In this document: positions 35,516 to 45,951 of the stretch, one piece after another
How positions within the stretch are numbered: the stretch's first letter is position 1
Layout: each line of letters starts with the position of its first letter
NCBI GenBank assembly: GCA_039707465.1
Contig: CM077644.1
Location: 216,193,962 to 216,257,961 of the forward strand
Source of the DNA: Rhabdophis nuchalis
Taxonomy: Eukaryota > Chordata > Lepidosauria > Squamata > Natricidae
Length of the DNA stretch: 64,000 nucleotides
Direction of reading: 5' to 3'
Notes under the pieces: generated by a model
The model's input: only the letters and a program-made list of their open reading frames with translations
Told to the model about the DNA's origin: nothing
Database searches by the model: none
Position numbers and translations under genes: made by a program

Positions 35516-36176
35516 CAGAGGCGTAGCGTGGGTGGTGCAGGGGGGGCCGGCCGCACCGGGCGCAACATCTGGGGGGCGCGCTCCAGAGACCCGACTCGGA
35601 AGCTCTCCTCCGCGGGTCTCTGGAGTTGGCGGCGGCGGCGCCTGGGCGCTCCTGGGCCGGCGAGAGTCGGGGAGCGAACAGCGGCCAGTAGGGGCCAAAC
35701 CCTCCCGGGCCATCCCCCGGCTGAGGCCAGCGCCGGCTCCTCGCACCCGCCAGCACCACCCGAGGGGGCCAGGCGAGACTTAAAGGCGCAGGTCTTTCGA
35801 AGCAACGGCCGTGCGGAGACCCTGGAAGACTCCTCCGTTCCGAGCCAGCCAGAGGAGCGGCGACCTGGGCCCTGCGGCGGCCCGGGAAGACCCTCTTGCC
35901 CCGGCTTTCGGGCTGTTGCCCTCCGTAGAAAGGAGCGTCAGATGTCCCAGGCCCGCACCACGCAAAGGGTGCCCGCTTCTCCCCAAGGTGAGGCAACGAG
36001 TGTAGGACCCGGATGGCCGAGCCCTTTGGGCAGCGGCTGCCTGCCGGATCCTTGCGGGAGGTCGTGGGCTCGACACCACAAGAAGAGCTGCCTCCCCCGA
36101 GTGCTAAAATCCACGGGTTAGGGGGCGCAAATTACTTGCCTTGCCCCGGGTGCTGACAACCCACGCTACGCCACTG
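35516..36176. mobile_element. CpG-rich hAT-type element
   Basis: Ends are CAGAGGCGTAGCGTGGGT and ACCCACGCTACGCCACTG, with an exact 8-bp duplication gtatgtat (35508-35515 and 36177-36184). The 661-bp interior is strikingly GC- and CpG-rich in an AT-rich region. Overlapping open frames of 96-203 residues on both strands are Pro/Arg/Ala-rich, have no domain motif, and look like composition effects. Confidence 0.88.
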
Positions 36177-36331
36177 GTATGTATTACATGTTTGATGAAA
36201 AGTTTCAAAGAAATGTATTTTAAAAAAAACTAATAGTGAAATATTATGTAATTTGAAATGGATATCATTAGTTTGGTGAGTCAAAATGAAGGACCATTCT
36301 CTCAGAAATTGGCCTTCTGATTAGCACTCCA

Positions 36332-36586
36332 TGCCAACAAGGCCCACAAAAATGATTAGAAGGTAAAGCACGGATCTTTTATGAAAATAATAATTTCATA
36401 CGTGGCAAGGAAAATGTAGACAGAGAACTTTATTTCTTTCTTACATGTCAGAACTACTAAGTTCTGATATTTAAGAAAGAAATAAAGATATCTCTCTCTC
36501 TACATTTTCCTTTTTTTAATGAAAGTTTTTTTTCCATAAAAGATCTGTGCTTTACCCTCTAATCATTTTTGTTGGTTTTGTTGGTA
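36332..36586. repeat. 255-bp imperfect palindrome
   Basis: Arms 36332-36455 and about 36460-36586 are imperfect reverse complements: aaaaatgattaga-ggtaaagcac, gatcttttatg, ggaaaatgtaga, and tttatttctttctta, each found inverted. Only a few bases separate the arms. No terminal CAG or clear target duplication was found. Confidence 0.85.
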
Positions 36587-37334
36587 TTCTTGCACAGATA
36601 TATCATCTTTGTAGAAACAGAGTAACCTGACTGACAGACAGGGTTCAAAATCTAATCACATCATAGATATGTTATCAGCATTACAAATTATTGTTTTATT
36701 TGCAATGCTATTGATTCTTCCATAGAAAGTATTTCTCCACCCCCAAGCATTTCTCATGGGGTCAACCATTTCCCATGGTCATTAGAAGTCTCCAGTCAAG
36801 TCAGTTAGTGTCATTAGTTTCAATAATTAGCTTGCAATTTTTGCTCTAATTGCAACATTTTGCAGTTTTTACCCTGAATAAATGCCATTATTGGATTAGC
36901 TTTCTTGCAAACTCTTTGAAACTTTATCATTTAGCAATTTGGCATTATTAGCAAACATCACCATTCAAAATTCATCTCTGTCTCCAAGTATTTTATTTGA
37001 AAAGATTAAAAAAACCAGTAGTCTCAGAACAAAACTGTGAGGGAATTCAATTTACACATTTTTCTGTTGTGGAAAAAAACCCACCAAATTCCAAATCATG
37101 AAGAAACCTGTTCTCTGACCCCACAATGCTAAATTTGCTCAGGAACCCTTGGTGACAGATTACATCACAAACCCTTTGAAAGTCTTCCAATCTACAGCTC
37201 CCCAATTGACTTGAGACTTGATGGTTAAGTTTGCATAGTACCTTTTGGTAAACTATAAAATAAAACACAGCAATAGTTCATCATTATAAGGAGGAGGAGG
37301 AGGAGGAGAAAAAGAGACATGATAGATAGATGGA
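36587..37334. other. Unannotated stretch
   Basis: No gene; a short GGA run sits at 37290-37309. Confidence 0.5.
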
Positions 37335-37348
37335 TACAGATGATAGAT

Positions 37349-37414
<66 letters not shown>

Positions 37415-37430
37415 CAGATGATAGATGATA
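37335..37430. repeat. (GATA)n microsatellite
   Basis: About 17 uninterrupted GATA units (37350-37414) with degenerate flanks, immediately left of a Helitron-like 3' end. Confidence 0.95.
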
Positions 37431-37449
37431 GATGATATATACATATATA

Positions 37450-38263
37450 CTAGCTGTACCCAGCCACGCGTTGTTGGGGCCCAGTCTGGTTAAATGGCCA
37501 ACCAATCTGTGTGTAGAGCTACACCTGCACACACAAACCCATACACACAACCACCGTATAACCCCCAACTTACCTACCTACTATATTTCTTCCTCTATCC
37601 CTCTACCTACCTACTGTATTTCTCCCTCTCTATCTATTCCTCTACCTACCTACCTACTGTATTTCCCCCCCTCTCTCTCTATCCCTCTATCTACCTACCT
37701 ATTGTATTTCTTCCTCTCCCTCCCTCTCTATCCCTCTATCTACCTACCTACCATGCAGCCTTCTGGGACCAAAAATGGGCCACATGGGAGTGTGCCACCC
37801 CTGTGCCTTGTTTTGGGCCTAGTAGGCCTCCATGCAGCCCCTGGGCCCAAAAATTGGCCACCTGGGAGTGTGCCACCCCTTGCATCTTGTTTTGGGCCTA
37901 GTAGACCTGCCTGGGCCACATGGGAGTGAGCCACCCCCTGCAATTTGTTTTGGGCCTAGTAGGCCTGCCTAGGCAACATGGGAGTGTGCCATGTGTGAGG
38001 GAACGTTGGAGGCTTATTCGGTTGCTGAGGAAATGACCGTTGAAAATGTGAGGGGCGTGTGCGTGATGCATCATAAGAAGCAGCCAGGTAGGAGGAGTTT
38101 AAGGGAGGTAAAAACCTCAGAAGTGCAGCAGCCACACAAACTGTATGTATAATTGCTTCGGAAGTTCTTGGGAACATTGTGTGAAAATTTGGTGCCGATC
38201 GGTGCAGTACTTTCTGAGATTAGCGGCTTTGCACAAACTATTTTAAATTTTTATTTGTATCGA
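37450..38263 (-). mobile_element. Helitron-like element, non-autonomous, second copy
   Basis: The reverse-oriented 3' end is CTAG (37450-37453) next to a hairpin-containing segment (ccagccacgcgttg). The 5' end reads TCGATACAAATAAAAAT on the minus strand, ending at 38263. It matches the 28-kb copy at both ends (cagtactttctgagatta, tggttaaatggccaaccaatctg). Interior: degenerate CTAC repeats (37574-37752) and three to four copies of a ~60-85-bp unit containing gttttgggcctagtag. GATA-type arrays flank both sides. Confidence 0.68.
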
Positions 38264-38700
<437 letters not shown>

Positions 38701-38907
38701 AGATATAAACCTAGACATATATATAAATATGTACAGTTTACCAGTGTAATCTGTAACTCTATAACCTGAAGTAACCTATGCAAGTATCTGATACCTCTGT
38801 AAAACATTCCAAATGAAATGCTGCTATATGATCTTGGAAGGCTTCATCTCCAAATTTTGCCACCTCTGTTAGCTTCTCCAATTTAAGATGTATTGTTCTC
38901 AAAGTAG
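38701..38907. other. Unannotated stretch left of the gypsy element
   Basis: No recognised feature other than agtag (38903-38907), the left target copy of the gypsy insertion. Confidence 0.6.
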
Positions 38908-39273
38908 TGTCAGTCTCGCTTTTCCCGCTTCGCTGCCATGGAAACGGGGAGGGAGGGGGGGGTTTGGGATGAGAGTTTCTGCTGGTGGACAATGTTGTGG
39001 TTCGTGTTATCTTCTGCTCAACGGACCTGCATTCCAGGATGGTGAAGACCTGCCCACCTGATGTTGGACATGAGAGCACATTGGACAATGCACAGGGGGG
39101 GTTTGGGGATTGGGATGGGCTTAAGCTTAATACTTTCTGTTCGCGCCTAAACTATTCATTCTCAGCTTTTCTTGATCTGTACGCTTATGTTATTTAGTAA
39201 AAGGAGCCTTAAACATTTCAAAATAATGTCTAGGTGTGGTCTTTCCTAAATCAACAAAGAAACAGGCATGACA
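38908..39273 (+). repeat. 5' LTR of the gypsy element
   Basis: 366 bp, TGTCAG...ATGACA. Inferred parts: U3 38908-39157 with a TTAATA box (about 39127-39132) roughly 30 bp upstream of the predicted transcription start at 39158. R/U5 follows, with an AGTAAA variant poly(A) signal at 39196-39201. The start is placed by complementarity to the primer site. Confidence 0.95.
39158..39168 (+). promoter_or_regulatory. Predicted RNA 5' end used as self-primer
   Basis: ATTCTCAGCTT here is the exact reverse complement of AAGCTGAGAAT at 39276-39286. In Tf1, and as proposed for sushi elements, the first 11 bases of the RNA fold onto the primer site and are cleaved to prime minus-strand DNA. This fixes the likely transcription start at 39158. 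The 3' LTR has the same sequence at 44541-44551. Confidence 0.8.
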
Positions 39274-39275
39274 TT

Positions 39276-39286
39276 AAGCTGAGAAT
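39276..39286 (+). promoter_or_regulatory. Primer binding site, self-priming type
   Basis: AAGCTGAGAAT lies two bases after the 5' LTR, where a primer site belongs. It does not begin with the TGG that pairs with a tRNA CCA end. It instead pairs over exactly 11 bases with the LTR segment at 39158-39168. Confidence 0.82.
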
Positions 39287-39320
39287 CACAGAAAAAAAAA
39301 AAAAAGAAAACCCTGGCCTG

Positions 39321-42300
39321 ATGTCGGACCCTTCAAAAGAGGAGCCTCCGTTGGTGGAGGTCCTGCCTGAATCAACTTTGGGTGCTGAAGCATCGTATCC
39401 TCCATCGCATCCTCCGGTTCAATCTGAAGGGATCAGGTCAGTGATGGAAGGCTTGGCTGGCCTAGATCTAAAACTACCCGCTGAACAATCAGTCAAACCC
39501 AAACGATGGTCGGAAGGGGTAGGAATGAGTGGGGTAAACGTCTCCAGACGTCGGCTTTCCCCAAAGAATATCGTTCCGGAACTCTTAAGAGAGGAACGTG
39601 AATTACAGGAGATGGCTCAGGACTTACTCCGCCAGGCCGAGGACAAGAGAAAGGCCCTGGAAAAAATATGGGGGAGGGAGGCGGATCGCCCACAGCCGAG
39701 ACGTTCACGAAGCAGGGTTTCAACACCTTCCCCACCCCCTCAAGCCGGCATGGAAACGAGGAGAGAGGCGCCTTCTGCCAGACAGAGCAGGAGAGCAACA
39801 CCCTCCCCCCCCCCTCAACCAGACAGGCAGCGCAGGAGAGCAACACCCTCCCCCCCACCTCAAGCCGGAAGGGGAGCAAATCCCATTAACCCCCGGCGTC
39901 TTGCTAAACTGCCTCCTTTGGGTGTGAAATACGACGGAAGTGCCGATAAACTGGCGTTCTTTCTGATTCACGTCGATAACTATATGCAATTTTACGCTGC
40001 TGATATGGATGATGAAATCAAAATAAGAATTGTGTCTATGACCCTAGAAGATCAAGCTTCTAATTGGCTAGTTTCTTTGCATAACTGCCGCTCCCCTGCG
40101 CTTCGTGATTTCGATCGTTTTATGAATGCTCTTCGAAGGCGTTTTGAAGACCCCCGTGTTGAGCGGAAGGCCAAAATGAAACTAAAAAGTTTGCAGCAGG
40201 GTGATATGTCTATTCAGGCTTACACGCAGATTTTTCAACAGCTATCAGTGTTTATGGTTGGTTATAGTGAGACTGCCCTAATGGATATTTATGTTGAAGG
40301 GCTGAATAAAGACATTTACCAAACGTGTGTGAACCGTTTTCGCCCTGAAACTTTAAATGAATGGATAGATCTCGCTTCGGATGTAGAATTGGATCAAGCC
40401 CACTTACAGGATCCGGTCCGTTTGGAGAAAAAAGCGTTAGAAGATAGCCCCAAATCTCACCCCCCTGCGAGGGAAAAACGTTTGCAAAAGGGGGAGGGAA
40501 GACCAACCCAACCTCGTTCAGGCAGCTGTTATCGCTGTGGAAAGGAGGGGCACTGGGCTGACAAATGCCGATCAAAACCTTTTCCGCGCCCACCTTCTTC
40601 CTCGGACCGGAAGCTGCCTAAGACGCCGAATGTGCGCGCCAAACCAGCATTGAGTGGGCTGGAGCCTCTCAACCCTTCTGTTGATCAACCCATCCCAGCT
40701 CCTGATGATTGGGAAGCGTCTTCAGATTCTTCTGACGAAAATCTGGTGAGTCATTGCTCCGGGCCCCTTTATATTAATTTAAAGCTTTTAGCTCCATCTA
40801 CTGGACGTATGTGCAATGTGCAGGCTCTCATTGATTCTGGCTGTTCTAAATGTCTGATTAGCCAAGATATCGTCTCCAAAATGGGGTTCCACCTTAAGAC
40901 CCTGAAAACACCCATTGCCTTTTGCCAAATGGATGGTTCTGTAGCCGGGGGAACCCCAGCATCTTTTGTCACCGAACCTATTCATGTTTCCATAGGCACG
41001 GGTCATACTGAGACCATCAATTTTATTGTAACTGCCATTGCCGATAATGATGTAATTTTGGGGGTCAATTGGCTTCGTAAATGGAATCCTCTCATTAGCT
41101 GGAAAGAGGGTTGGGTGCGCATTCCTTTATCCCACCCGGGACATGCCTTTTTTCCATCAGAAACTGGTCACCCCCCGCAACATAAGCCACCTTTCCATAT
41201 TGAACCTGCTGCACCGTTGATAGAATTCCCGTCTCCCGAGGTCATTCCGGGCGAGGAAAAAATTCCCAAGGAATATTGGGACCTAAAGGATGCTTTCAGT
41301 GAAAGATCTTGTGACTCTCTTCCTCCTCATAGGGCTACTGACTGCTCAATTGATTTTCTCCCTGGGGTTCAATTGCCTAAACCCCGTATGTACTCGATGA
41401 CCCCAAGGGAAATGGAGGAATTGCGTAAATTCATCGATAAAAACCTTCAGAGGGGTTTCATTGAACCAGCTAGGCCTCGTGTAGCCGCTCCTGTCATGTT
41501 TAGAGAAAAGAAGGATGGTACACTAAGACTGATCCAAGACTACTCATATCTTAACACCATCTGTGAGCACAATATTTACCCCCTTCCCCTCATGAAGGAC
41601 ATGCTTGCTCACCTAGCTACCGCTAAGATTTTCACTAAGCTGGATTTACGTGAAGCCTATTACAGGGTCAGAATCAAGGACGGGGACGAATGGAAAACAG
41701 CCTTTAACTGTCCGCTCGGATGTTTCCAGTTTAAGGTCCTCCCCTTCGGCCTTCAAGGTGCACCTTCAGTCTTCATGCAATTAATAAATGAAGTTCTCCA
41801 CGAGCACTTATACAAAGGAGTAATTGTGTACATTGATGATATAGTCGTCTACTCGCAGACACGAGAGGAGCACATTAAACTTGTGCGCTCCGTGTTAAAC
41901 AAATTGCGCTCAGCTGAACTTTATGCGAAACTCTCTAAGTGTGAGTTTCACCAGGAAAGAATTGACTATTTGGGTTACCGTATCTCCTCTGAGGGGATTG
42001 AAATGGATCCTGCTAAAGTCAAAGCGGTGACGGAGTGGGCCCCTCCTCGTACCCGTAAACAATTACAAAGTTTTCTGGGTTTTGCAAATTTCTATCGCCA
42101 ATTTATTCCATCTTTCGCTGATATTGCCTTGCCCATTACTAACCTTCTGAAAACGAAAGGGGAGGGCAAGCCTCGTCCTAGCGCCCCTCTCAAATGGACT
42201 ATGGAATGTCAAGCCGCTTTCGAGAAACTTAAACGTTTGTTTGCGGTTGAACCTGTTCTTAAACACCCGGATGTGAATTCCCCTTTTGTTATTCAAGCGG

Positions 42301-44171
42301 ATGCTAGCGACGTAGCGGTGGGAGCGGTCCTGTTGCAACTCAATCAGGATGGCAAATTACAACCTTGTGCTTACACTTCTCGGAAGCTCACTACGTCTGA
42401 ACGTGGATGGGCGATTTGGGAGAAGGAAGCTTTTGCTGTTCGATGGGCTCTCATGACCTGGCGTCATTTCCTTGAGGGTGCCCCACATCCTTTCGAAGTC
42501 TGGACTGACCATAAGAATTTGGAAGCTCTTACTTCGTCTCGGAAATTGTCCCCACGGCAACTGCGTTGGGCTCATTATTTCCATCGTTTCAATTTTCACC
42601 TCAAATACATTCCTGGAGGAAAAAATTTCATGGCTGACGCACTATCCAGATTGCCACAATATGATGTGTCGAAACTCACGGTAGTACAACCCATCATGCC
42701 ACTCGCCTTACCTGCTTCTCCAGTATCTACTGTTACCCAGACAACTGTCCAAACTACTCCTCCTGCTGATTTGATCGCTCGCATTAAAGATGAGTTGCTT
42801 ACGGATGATTGGTATTCGTCTCATTCTGGTGATTGTACTACCAGAGACGATCTTCCCTGGATTGGCTCGAAGATATATGTTCCTGCCACTTTACGTCCTT
42901 TTGTCTTACAACGCGCACACGACTCACGTTTGGCCGGTCATTTCGGTTTCGTTAAAACTGTTCATCTGGTCAAGAGACAATTCTGGTGGCCCTCATTGAA
43001 GAAAGACGTTGAATCATATATTGCCAGTTGCCCTGTTTGTGCGGCCTCCAAACGTGCGCCAGGTAAACCACAGGGTCTTCTCCAGTCTGTTGCTACACCA
43101 GAAAGGCCTTGGAAGGAAATCTCAATGGACTTTATAGTTGATCTTCCGCCAAGTCAGGGCTATACCGTTATCTGGGTTGTTACCGACCTTTTTTCTAAAC
43201 AAGTTCACTTTGTCCCCTGTACTAAGATTCCTTCTTCTAAATCTCTGGCTCGCCTGTTCGTTTCCCATATCTATCGTTTTCATGGCGTCCCACAACGCAT
43301 CATCTCTGATAGAGGGACCCAATTTACTTCCCGGTTTTGGAAAGAGTTTTTGAGATTAATTGGCTCCGCCCAGAGCTTAAGCTCCGCCTACCACCCTCAG
43401 ACGAATGGATCTTGTGAAAGGGTTAACTCCGTTCTTGAACAATACTTACGTTGTTTTATTAATTTTCAGCAGGATGATTGGGCTGATCTTCTCATACATG
43501 CCGAAGTGGCGTATAATAACTCTGTTCACTCCAGTACAAATATGACCCCCTTTAAGATCATCTACGGACAGGACTTTGTACCCATACCCGAACTGCCTCA
43601 TGACTCGCCTACAGTTCCTTCTTTAACCGAATGGTCCTCTAGATTATCCTCTGTTTGGCCGGTTCTTCGGAAAACTTTGAATGACGCCCATGACTCTCAC
43701 AAGCTGTATGCTGATAAGAGGCGTGCAGTCCCTCCTTCCTACAAAGTTGGTGACCAAGTTTATGTCTCTACCAAAAATTTGGACAGCCCCCAGAAATGTA
43801 AGAAGCTGGGGCCCAAATTTGTTGGACCTTTCACGATAACCAAAATTATCAGTTCTGTCTCGGTTCGTTTAGATCTCCCCAAAACTTACCGACGATTGTA
43901 CCCTGTGTTCCATGTTCACCTACTGAAACCTGCTCGTACCTCCCATCTCCGCAAACGTGTTCCTGACACGCCTGCTCCTACTATGGTGGATGGTCATCAA
44001 CATTATGAGGTCCGGGACATTTTGGACTCCAGAATCCGCAGAAATAAAACTCAGTTCCTGGTCATGTGGAAAGATTTTCCCCCTTCTCATAACGAATGGG
44101 TGGATAAGGAGCATCTCAAAGCTCCTAAACTGGTACGCCAGTTCTATGCCAAATATCCCCACAAACCTTGA
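39321..44171 (+). CDS. Gag-pol polyprotein of the gypsy element
   Basis: 1616 residues from the ATG at 39321 (MSDPSKEEPP). The frame is open further upstream into the LTR, but this is the first ATG after the primer site. Order: coiled coil ~87-118; three TPSPPPQ repeats ~135-182; capsid-like gag ~203-355; CCHC knuckle C403, C406, H411, C416; protease DSG at 505-507; reverse transcriptase ~684-900 with D775 and YIDD at 837-840; RNase H with D994, E1036, D1063; integrase zinc finger with H1200/H1207 and C1237/C1240; integrase core D1270, D1330, E1366 (D-59-D-35-E); GPF motif ~1502-1504; chromodomain ~1562-1612. The chromodomain probably directs integration to marked histone tails. Gag and pol share one frame, as in Tf1. 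No stop or frameshift is seen, and all catalytic residues checked are present. Confidence 0.97.
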   Translation: MSDPSKEEPPLVEVLPESTLGAEASYPPSHPPVQSEGIRSVMEGLAGLDLKLPAEQSVKPKRWSEGVGMSGVNVSRRRLSPKNIVPELLREERELQEMAQDLLRQAEDKRKALEKIWGREADRPQPRRSRSRVSTPSPPPQAGMETRREAPSARQSRRATPSPPPQPDRQRRRATPSPPPQAGRGANPINPRRLAKLPPLGVKYDGSADKLAFFLIHVDNYMQFYAADMDDEIKIRIVSMTLEDQASNWLVSLHNCRSPALRDFDRFMNALRRRFEDPRVERKAKMKLKSLQQGDMSIQAYTQIFQQLSVFMVGYSETALMDIYVEGLNKDIYQTCVNRFRPETLNEWIDLASDVELDQAHLQDPVRLEKKALEDSPKSHPPAREKRLQKGEGRPTQPRSGSCYRCGKEGHWADKCRSKPFPRPPSSSDRKLPKTPNVRAKPALSGLEPLNPSVDQPIPAPDDWEASSDSSDENLVSHCSGPLYINLKLLAPSTGRMCNVQALIDSGCSKCLISQDIVSKMGFHLKTLKTPIAFCQMDGSVAGGTPASFVTEPIHVSIGTGHTETINFIVTAIADNDVILGVNWLRKWNPLISWKEGWVRIPLSHPGHAFFPSETGHPPQHKPPFHIEPAAPLIEFPSPEVIPGEEKIPKEYWDLKDAFSERSCDSLPPHRATDCSIDFLPGVQLPKPRMYSMTPREMEELRKFIDKNLQRGFIEPARPRVAAPVMFREKKDGTLRLIQDYSYLNTICEHNIYPLPLMKDMLAHLATAKIFTKLDLREAYYRVRIKDGDEWKTAFNCPLGCFQFKVLPFGLQGAPSVFMQLINEVLHEHLYKGVIVYIDDIVVYSQTREEHIKLVRSVLNKLRSAELYAKLSKCEFHQERIDYLGYRISSEGIEMDPAKVKAVTEWAPPRTRKQLQSFLGFANFYRQFIPSFADIALPITNLLKTKGEGKPRPSAPLKWTMECQAAFEKLKRLFAVEPVLKHPDVNSPFVIQADASDVAVGAVLLQLNQDGKLQPCAYTSRKLTTSERGWAIWEKEAFAVRWALMTWRHFLEGAPHPFEVWTDHKNLEALTSSRKLSPRQLRWAHYFHRFNFHLKYIPGGKNFMADALSRLPQYDVSKLTVVQPIMPLALPASPVSTVTQTTVQTTPPADLIARIKDELLTDDWYSSHSGDCTTRDDLPWIGSKIYVPATLRPFVLQRAHDSRLAGHFGFVKTVHLVKRQFWWPSLKKDVESYIASCPVCAASKRAPGKPQGLLQSVATPERPWKEISMDFIVDLPPSQGYTVIWVVTDLFSKQVHFVPCTKIPSSKSLARLFVSHIYRFHGVPQRIISDRGTQFTSRFWKEFLRLIGSAQSLSSAYHPQTNGSCERVNSVLEQYLRCFINFQQDDWADLLIHAEVAYNNSVHSSTNMTPFKIIYGQDFVPIPELPHDSPTVPSLTEWSSRLSSVWPVLRKTLNDAHDSHKLYADKRRAVPPSYKVGDQVYVSTKNLDSPQKCKKLGPKFVGPFTITKIISSVSVRLDLPKTYRRLYPVFHVHLLKPARTSHLRKRVPDTPAPTMVDGHQHYEVRDILDSRIRRNKTQFLVMWKDFPPSHNEWVDKEHLKAPKLVRQFYAKYPHKP

Positions 44172-44276
44172 CTCTTTTTTTACCTTTCTCCTCTATGTTG
44201 TTTTGTCTCTCCCCTCTTGTCTTTCAGGTGTAGCCTGGCGTCTACTTGTTGTTGCCCTGCGTTTCCCACTGTTCCT

Positions 44277-44290
44277 GGAGGAGGTCCGGA
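44277..44290 (+). promoter_or_regulatory. Polypurine tract
   Basis: GGAGGAGG-TCC-GGA immediately before the 3' LTR. It is short and interrupted, but is the only purine-rich run at the expected position for plus-strand priming. Confidence 0.6.
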
Positions 44291-44656
44291 TGTCAGTCTC
44301 GCTTTTCCCGCTTCGCTGCCATGGAAACGGGGAGGGAGGGGGGGGTTTGGGATGAGAGTTTCTGCTGGTGGACAATGTTGTGGTTCGTGTTATCTTCTGC
44401 TCAACGGACCTGCATTCCAGGATGGTGAAGACCTGCCCACCTGATGTTGGACATGAGAGCACATTGGACAATGCACAGGGGGGGTTTGGGGATTGGGATG
44501 GGCTTAAGCTTAATACTTTCTGTTCGCGCCTAAACTATTCATTCTCAGCTTTTCTTGATCTGTACGCTTATGTTATTTAGTAAAAGGAGCCTTAAACATT
44601 TCAAAATAATGTCTAGGTGTGGTCTTTCCTAAATCAACAAAGAAACAGGCATGACA
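44291..44656 (+). repeat. 3' LTR of the gypsy element
   Basis: 366 bp, same termini, length and (by eye) sequence as the 5' LTR, including the eight-G run. Followed by agtag (44657-44661). Confidence 0.95.
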
Positions 44657-44661
44657 AGTAG

Positions 44662-44870
44662 CAAGAATGAATGAATGAATGAATAGAATGCATGAGTGCA
44701 TAAATGTGTGGTTGGAGCCTAATCATTGTTTGTAAATGTGAGGAATGTATTGCATTAGGAAAATGTTTGTTTTATATTGTATTGATTTCATTATTGTAGT
44801 AAGCCACCCAGAGTTACATTGCATAAGATGGGCAGCTAAATAAATCTTTAAAATAAATAAATAGAAGAAA
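44662..44870 (+). mobile_element. SINE/LINE tail-like fragment
   Basis: gtaagccacccagagttacattg and gatgggcagctaaataaat, followed by AAATAAATAAAT, resemble the 3' ends of squamate retroposons. GAAT repeats lie at 44668-44683. Family not resolved. Confidence 0.35.
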
Positions 44871-45943
44871 TGTAAAGAATGAGGTACAGATGTTTGTTTA
44901 CTATTTTACACAGTTTTGTAAGGCTCCTATGTCATGACAATTCAGTTTTACAAGATTTCTTCTGTTTGTAAATAACTTTTTTTAACGAGGGGAAAATCCT
45001 GTTATCCTTTGTTTTTGAGGAAAAACACACCTACCAGAGAGACTCAAATGTAACTTATTTTCATTGATCTTAGCTTATTTGTTAAACTGAAAAATGAAAA
45101 TATTTTGTTTTAAAATTTGTAATAATTGTATCAGTATCTTTATATAATAATTATCTCAGCCAAGAAAACAAAAATAAATTAAGGAGCATATTCTTTTCTT
45201 CTATTCTCGTTAAAGCTCATTTGATTGAGTTTTCTTTTATTTGTGATTTGCAGAATCTATGATTAGAACAGCTTAAGTTAAATCAGCCTGAGGCAAGTCA
45301 TTAAAACATGACAAAAGACTGAATCAATCAAAGATCCTTATTCCTTCAGGCTATAAAAAAGTATCAGGCATATTTGTTTTTCAAGGTAGAAGCACAAATA
45401 GAATCCTTACCTCAAGACAAAATTAAAATTATTTTGACACCTGAGATTTAAAAAAAAACCTCAAAAGCATAGGGGTTGGGGGTTTTTTGGCACTGTTTGT
45501 TTTAATCTGGATTCCTTTTTATTTTGTCTTCTCTATGACCTCTCTGGTTTTCATGCTAGAAATACAGTCTGCACTCTGTCCCATATCAGGTGCTCAGGCT
45601 ATAAATGGCGGTAAGTCTGAGGCAGGTAACCTACAAGTAACATGTGCAAAGGATCTCAAGGCTGGAGAGAGATGTGAAACAGCCTGGAAGCAAAATTGGA
45701 TGGATGTTCAGCTGAAGAGAAAGTGTAGCTGTCCAACTAAAAGGTAGAAATTGGAAGACAGAGAGAGAACAGAAATCACTACCCTGTCAGCAGAGTGGTA
45801 GGCATCATATTGGTAACATCTAAGTGTATCTTCAGAGTCATATATAACTTGACAGGTCAGGACAATTGTAACCTTCTACAAATGATTTGCAGACTAAAAC
45901 ATTTTACCGAAAACGCTAAAATTTTTCTATTTTAGAGACAGTC
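44871..45943. other. Unannotated stretch
   Basis: No gene. The 86-residue frame at 45487-45747 has no recognisable motif or neighbours. Confidence 0.5.
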
Positions 45944-45951
45944 CTTTAAAG

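Larger units (their letters stand above)
38908..44656 (+). mobile_element. Complete Ty3/gypsy chromodomain retrotransposon
   Basis: A 5749-bp element with two 366-bp LTRs, a 5-bp target duplication agtag (38903-38907 and 44657-44661), a primer site, one uninterrupted gag-pol frame and a purine tract. I see no difference between the LTRs on reading them side by side, so insertion looks recent. Single-frame gag-pol, a C-terminal chromodomain and the 11-base self-primer place it with Tf1/sushi-type chromoviruses (Metaviridae). There is no envelope gene, so it is an intracellular element. Everything needed for a cycle appears present, though activity is not shown by sequence. Confidence 0.96.

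Noticed and set aside
35468..36121. GC-rich overlapping frames up to 203 residues
   Set aside because: They occur on both strands within a hAT element, have low-complexity composition and no motif. They are explained by CpG richness.
38985..39197. 70-residue frame repeated identically at 44368-44580
   Set aside because: It lies in the two LTRs and is duplicated only because the LTRs are. No evidence that it is a gene.
39234..39320. Upstream extension of the gag-pol frame into the LTR
   Set aside because: It begins at a GTG inside the LTR, upstream of the primer site. The first ATG after the primer site (39321) is the more plausible start, although the extension is open.
45487..45747. 86-residue frame with a hydrophobic N-terminus
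   Set aside because: No family motif, no splice context, no repeat association. Expected by chance in 64 kb.
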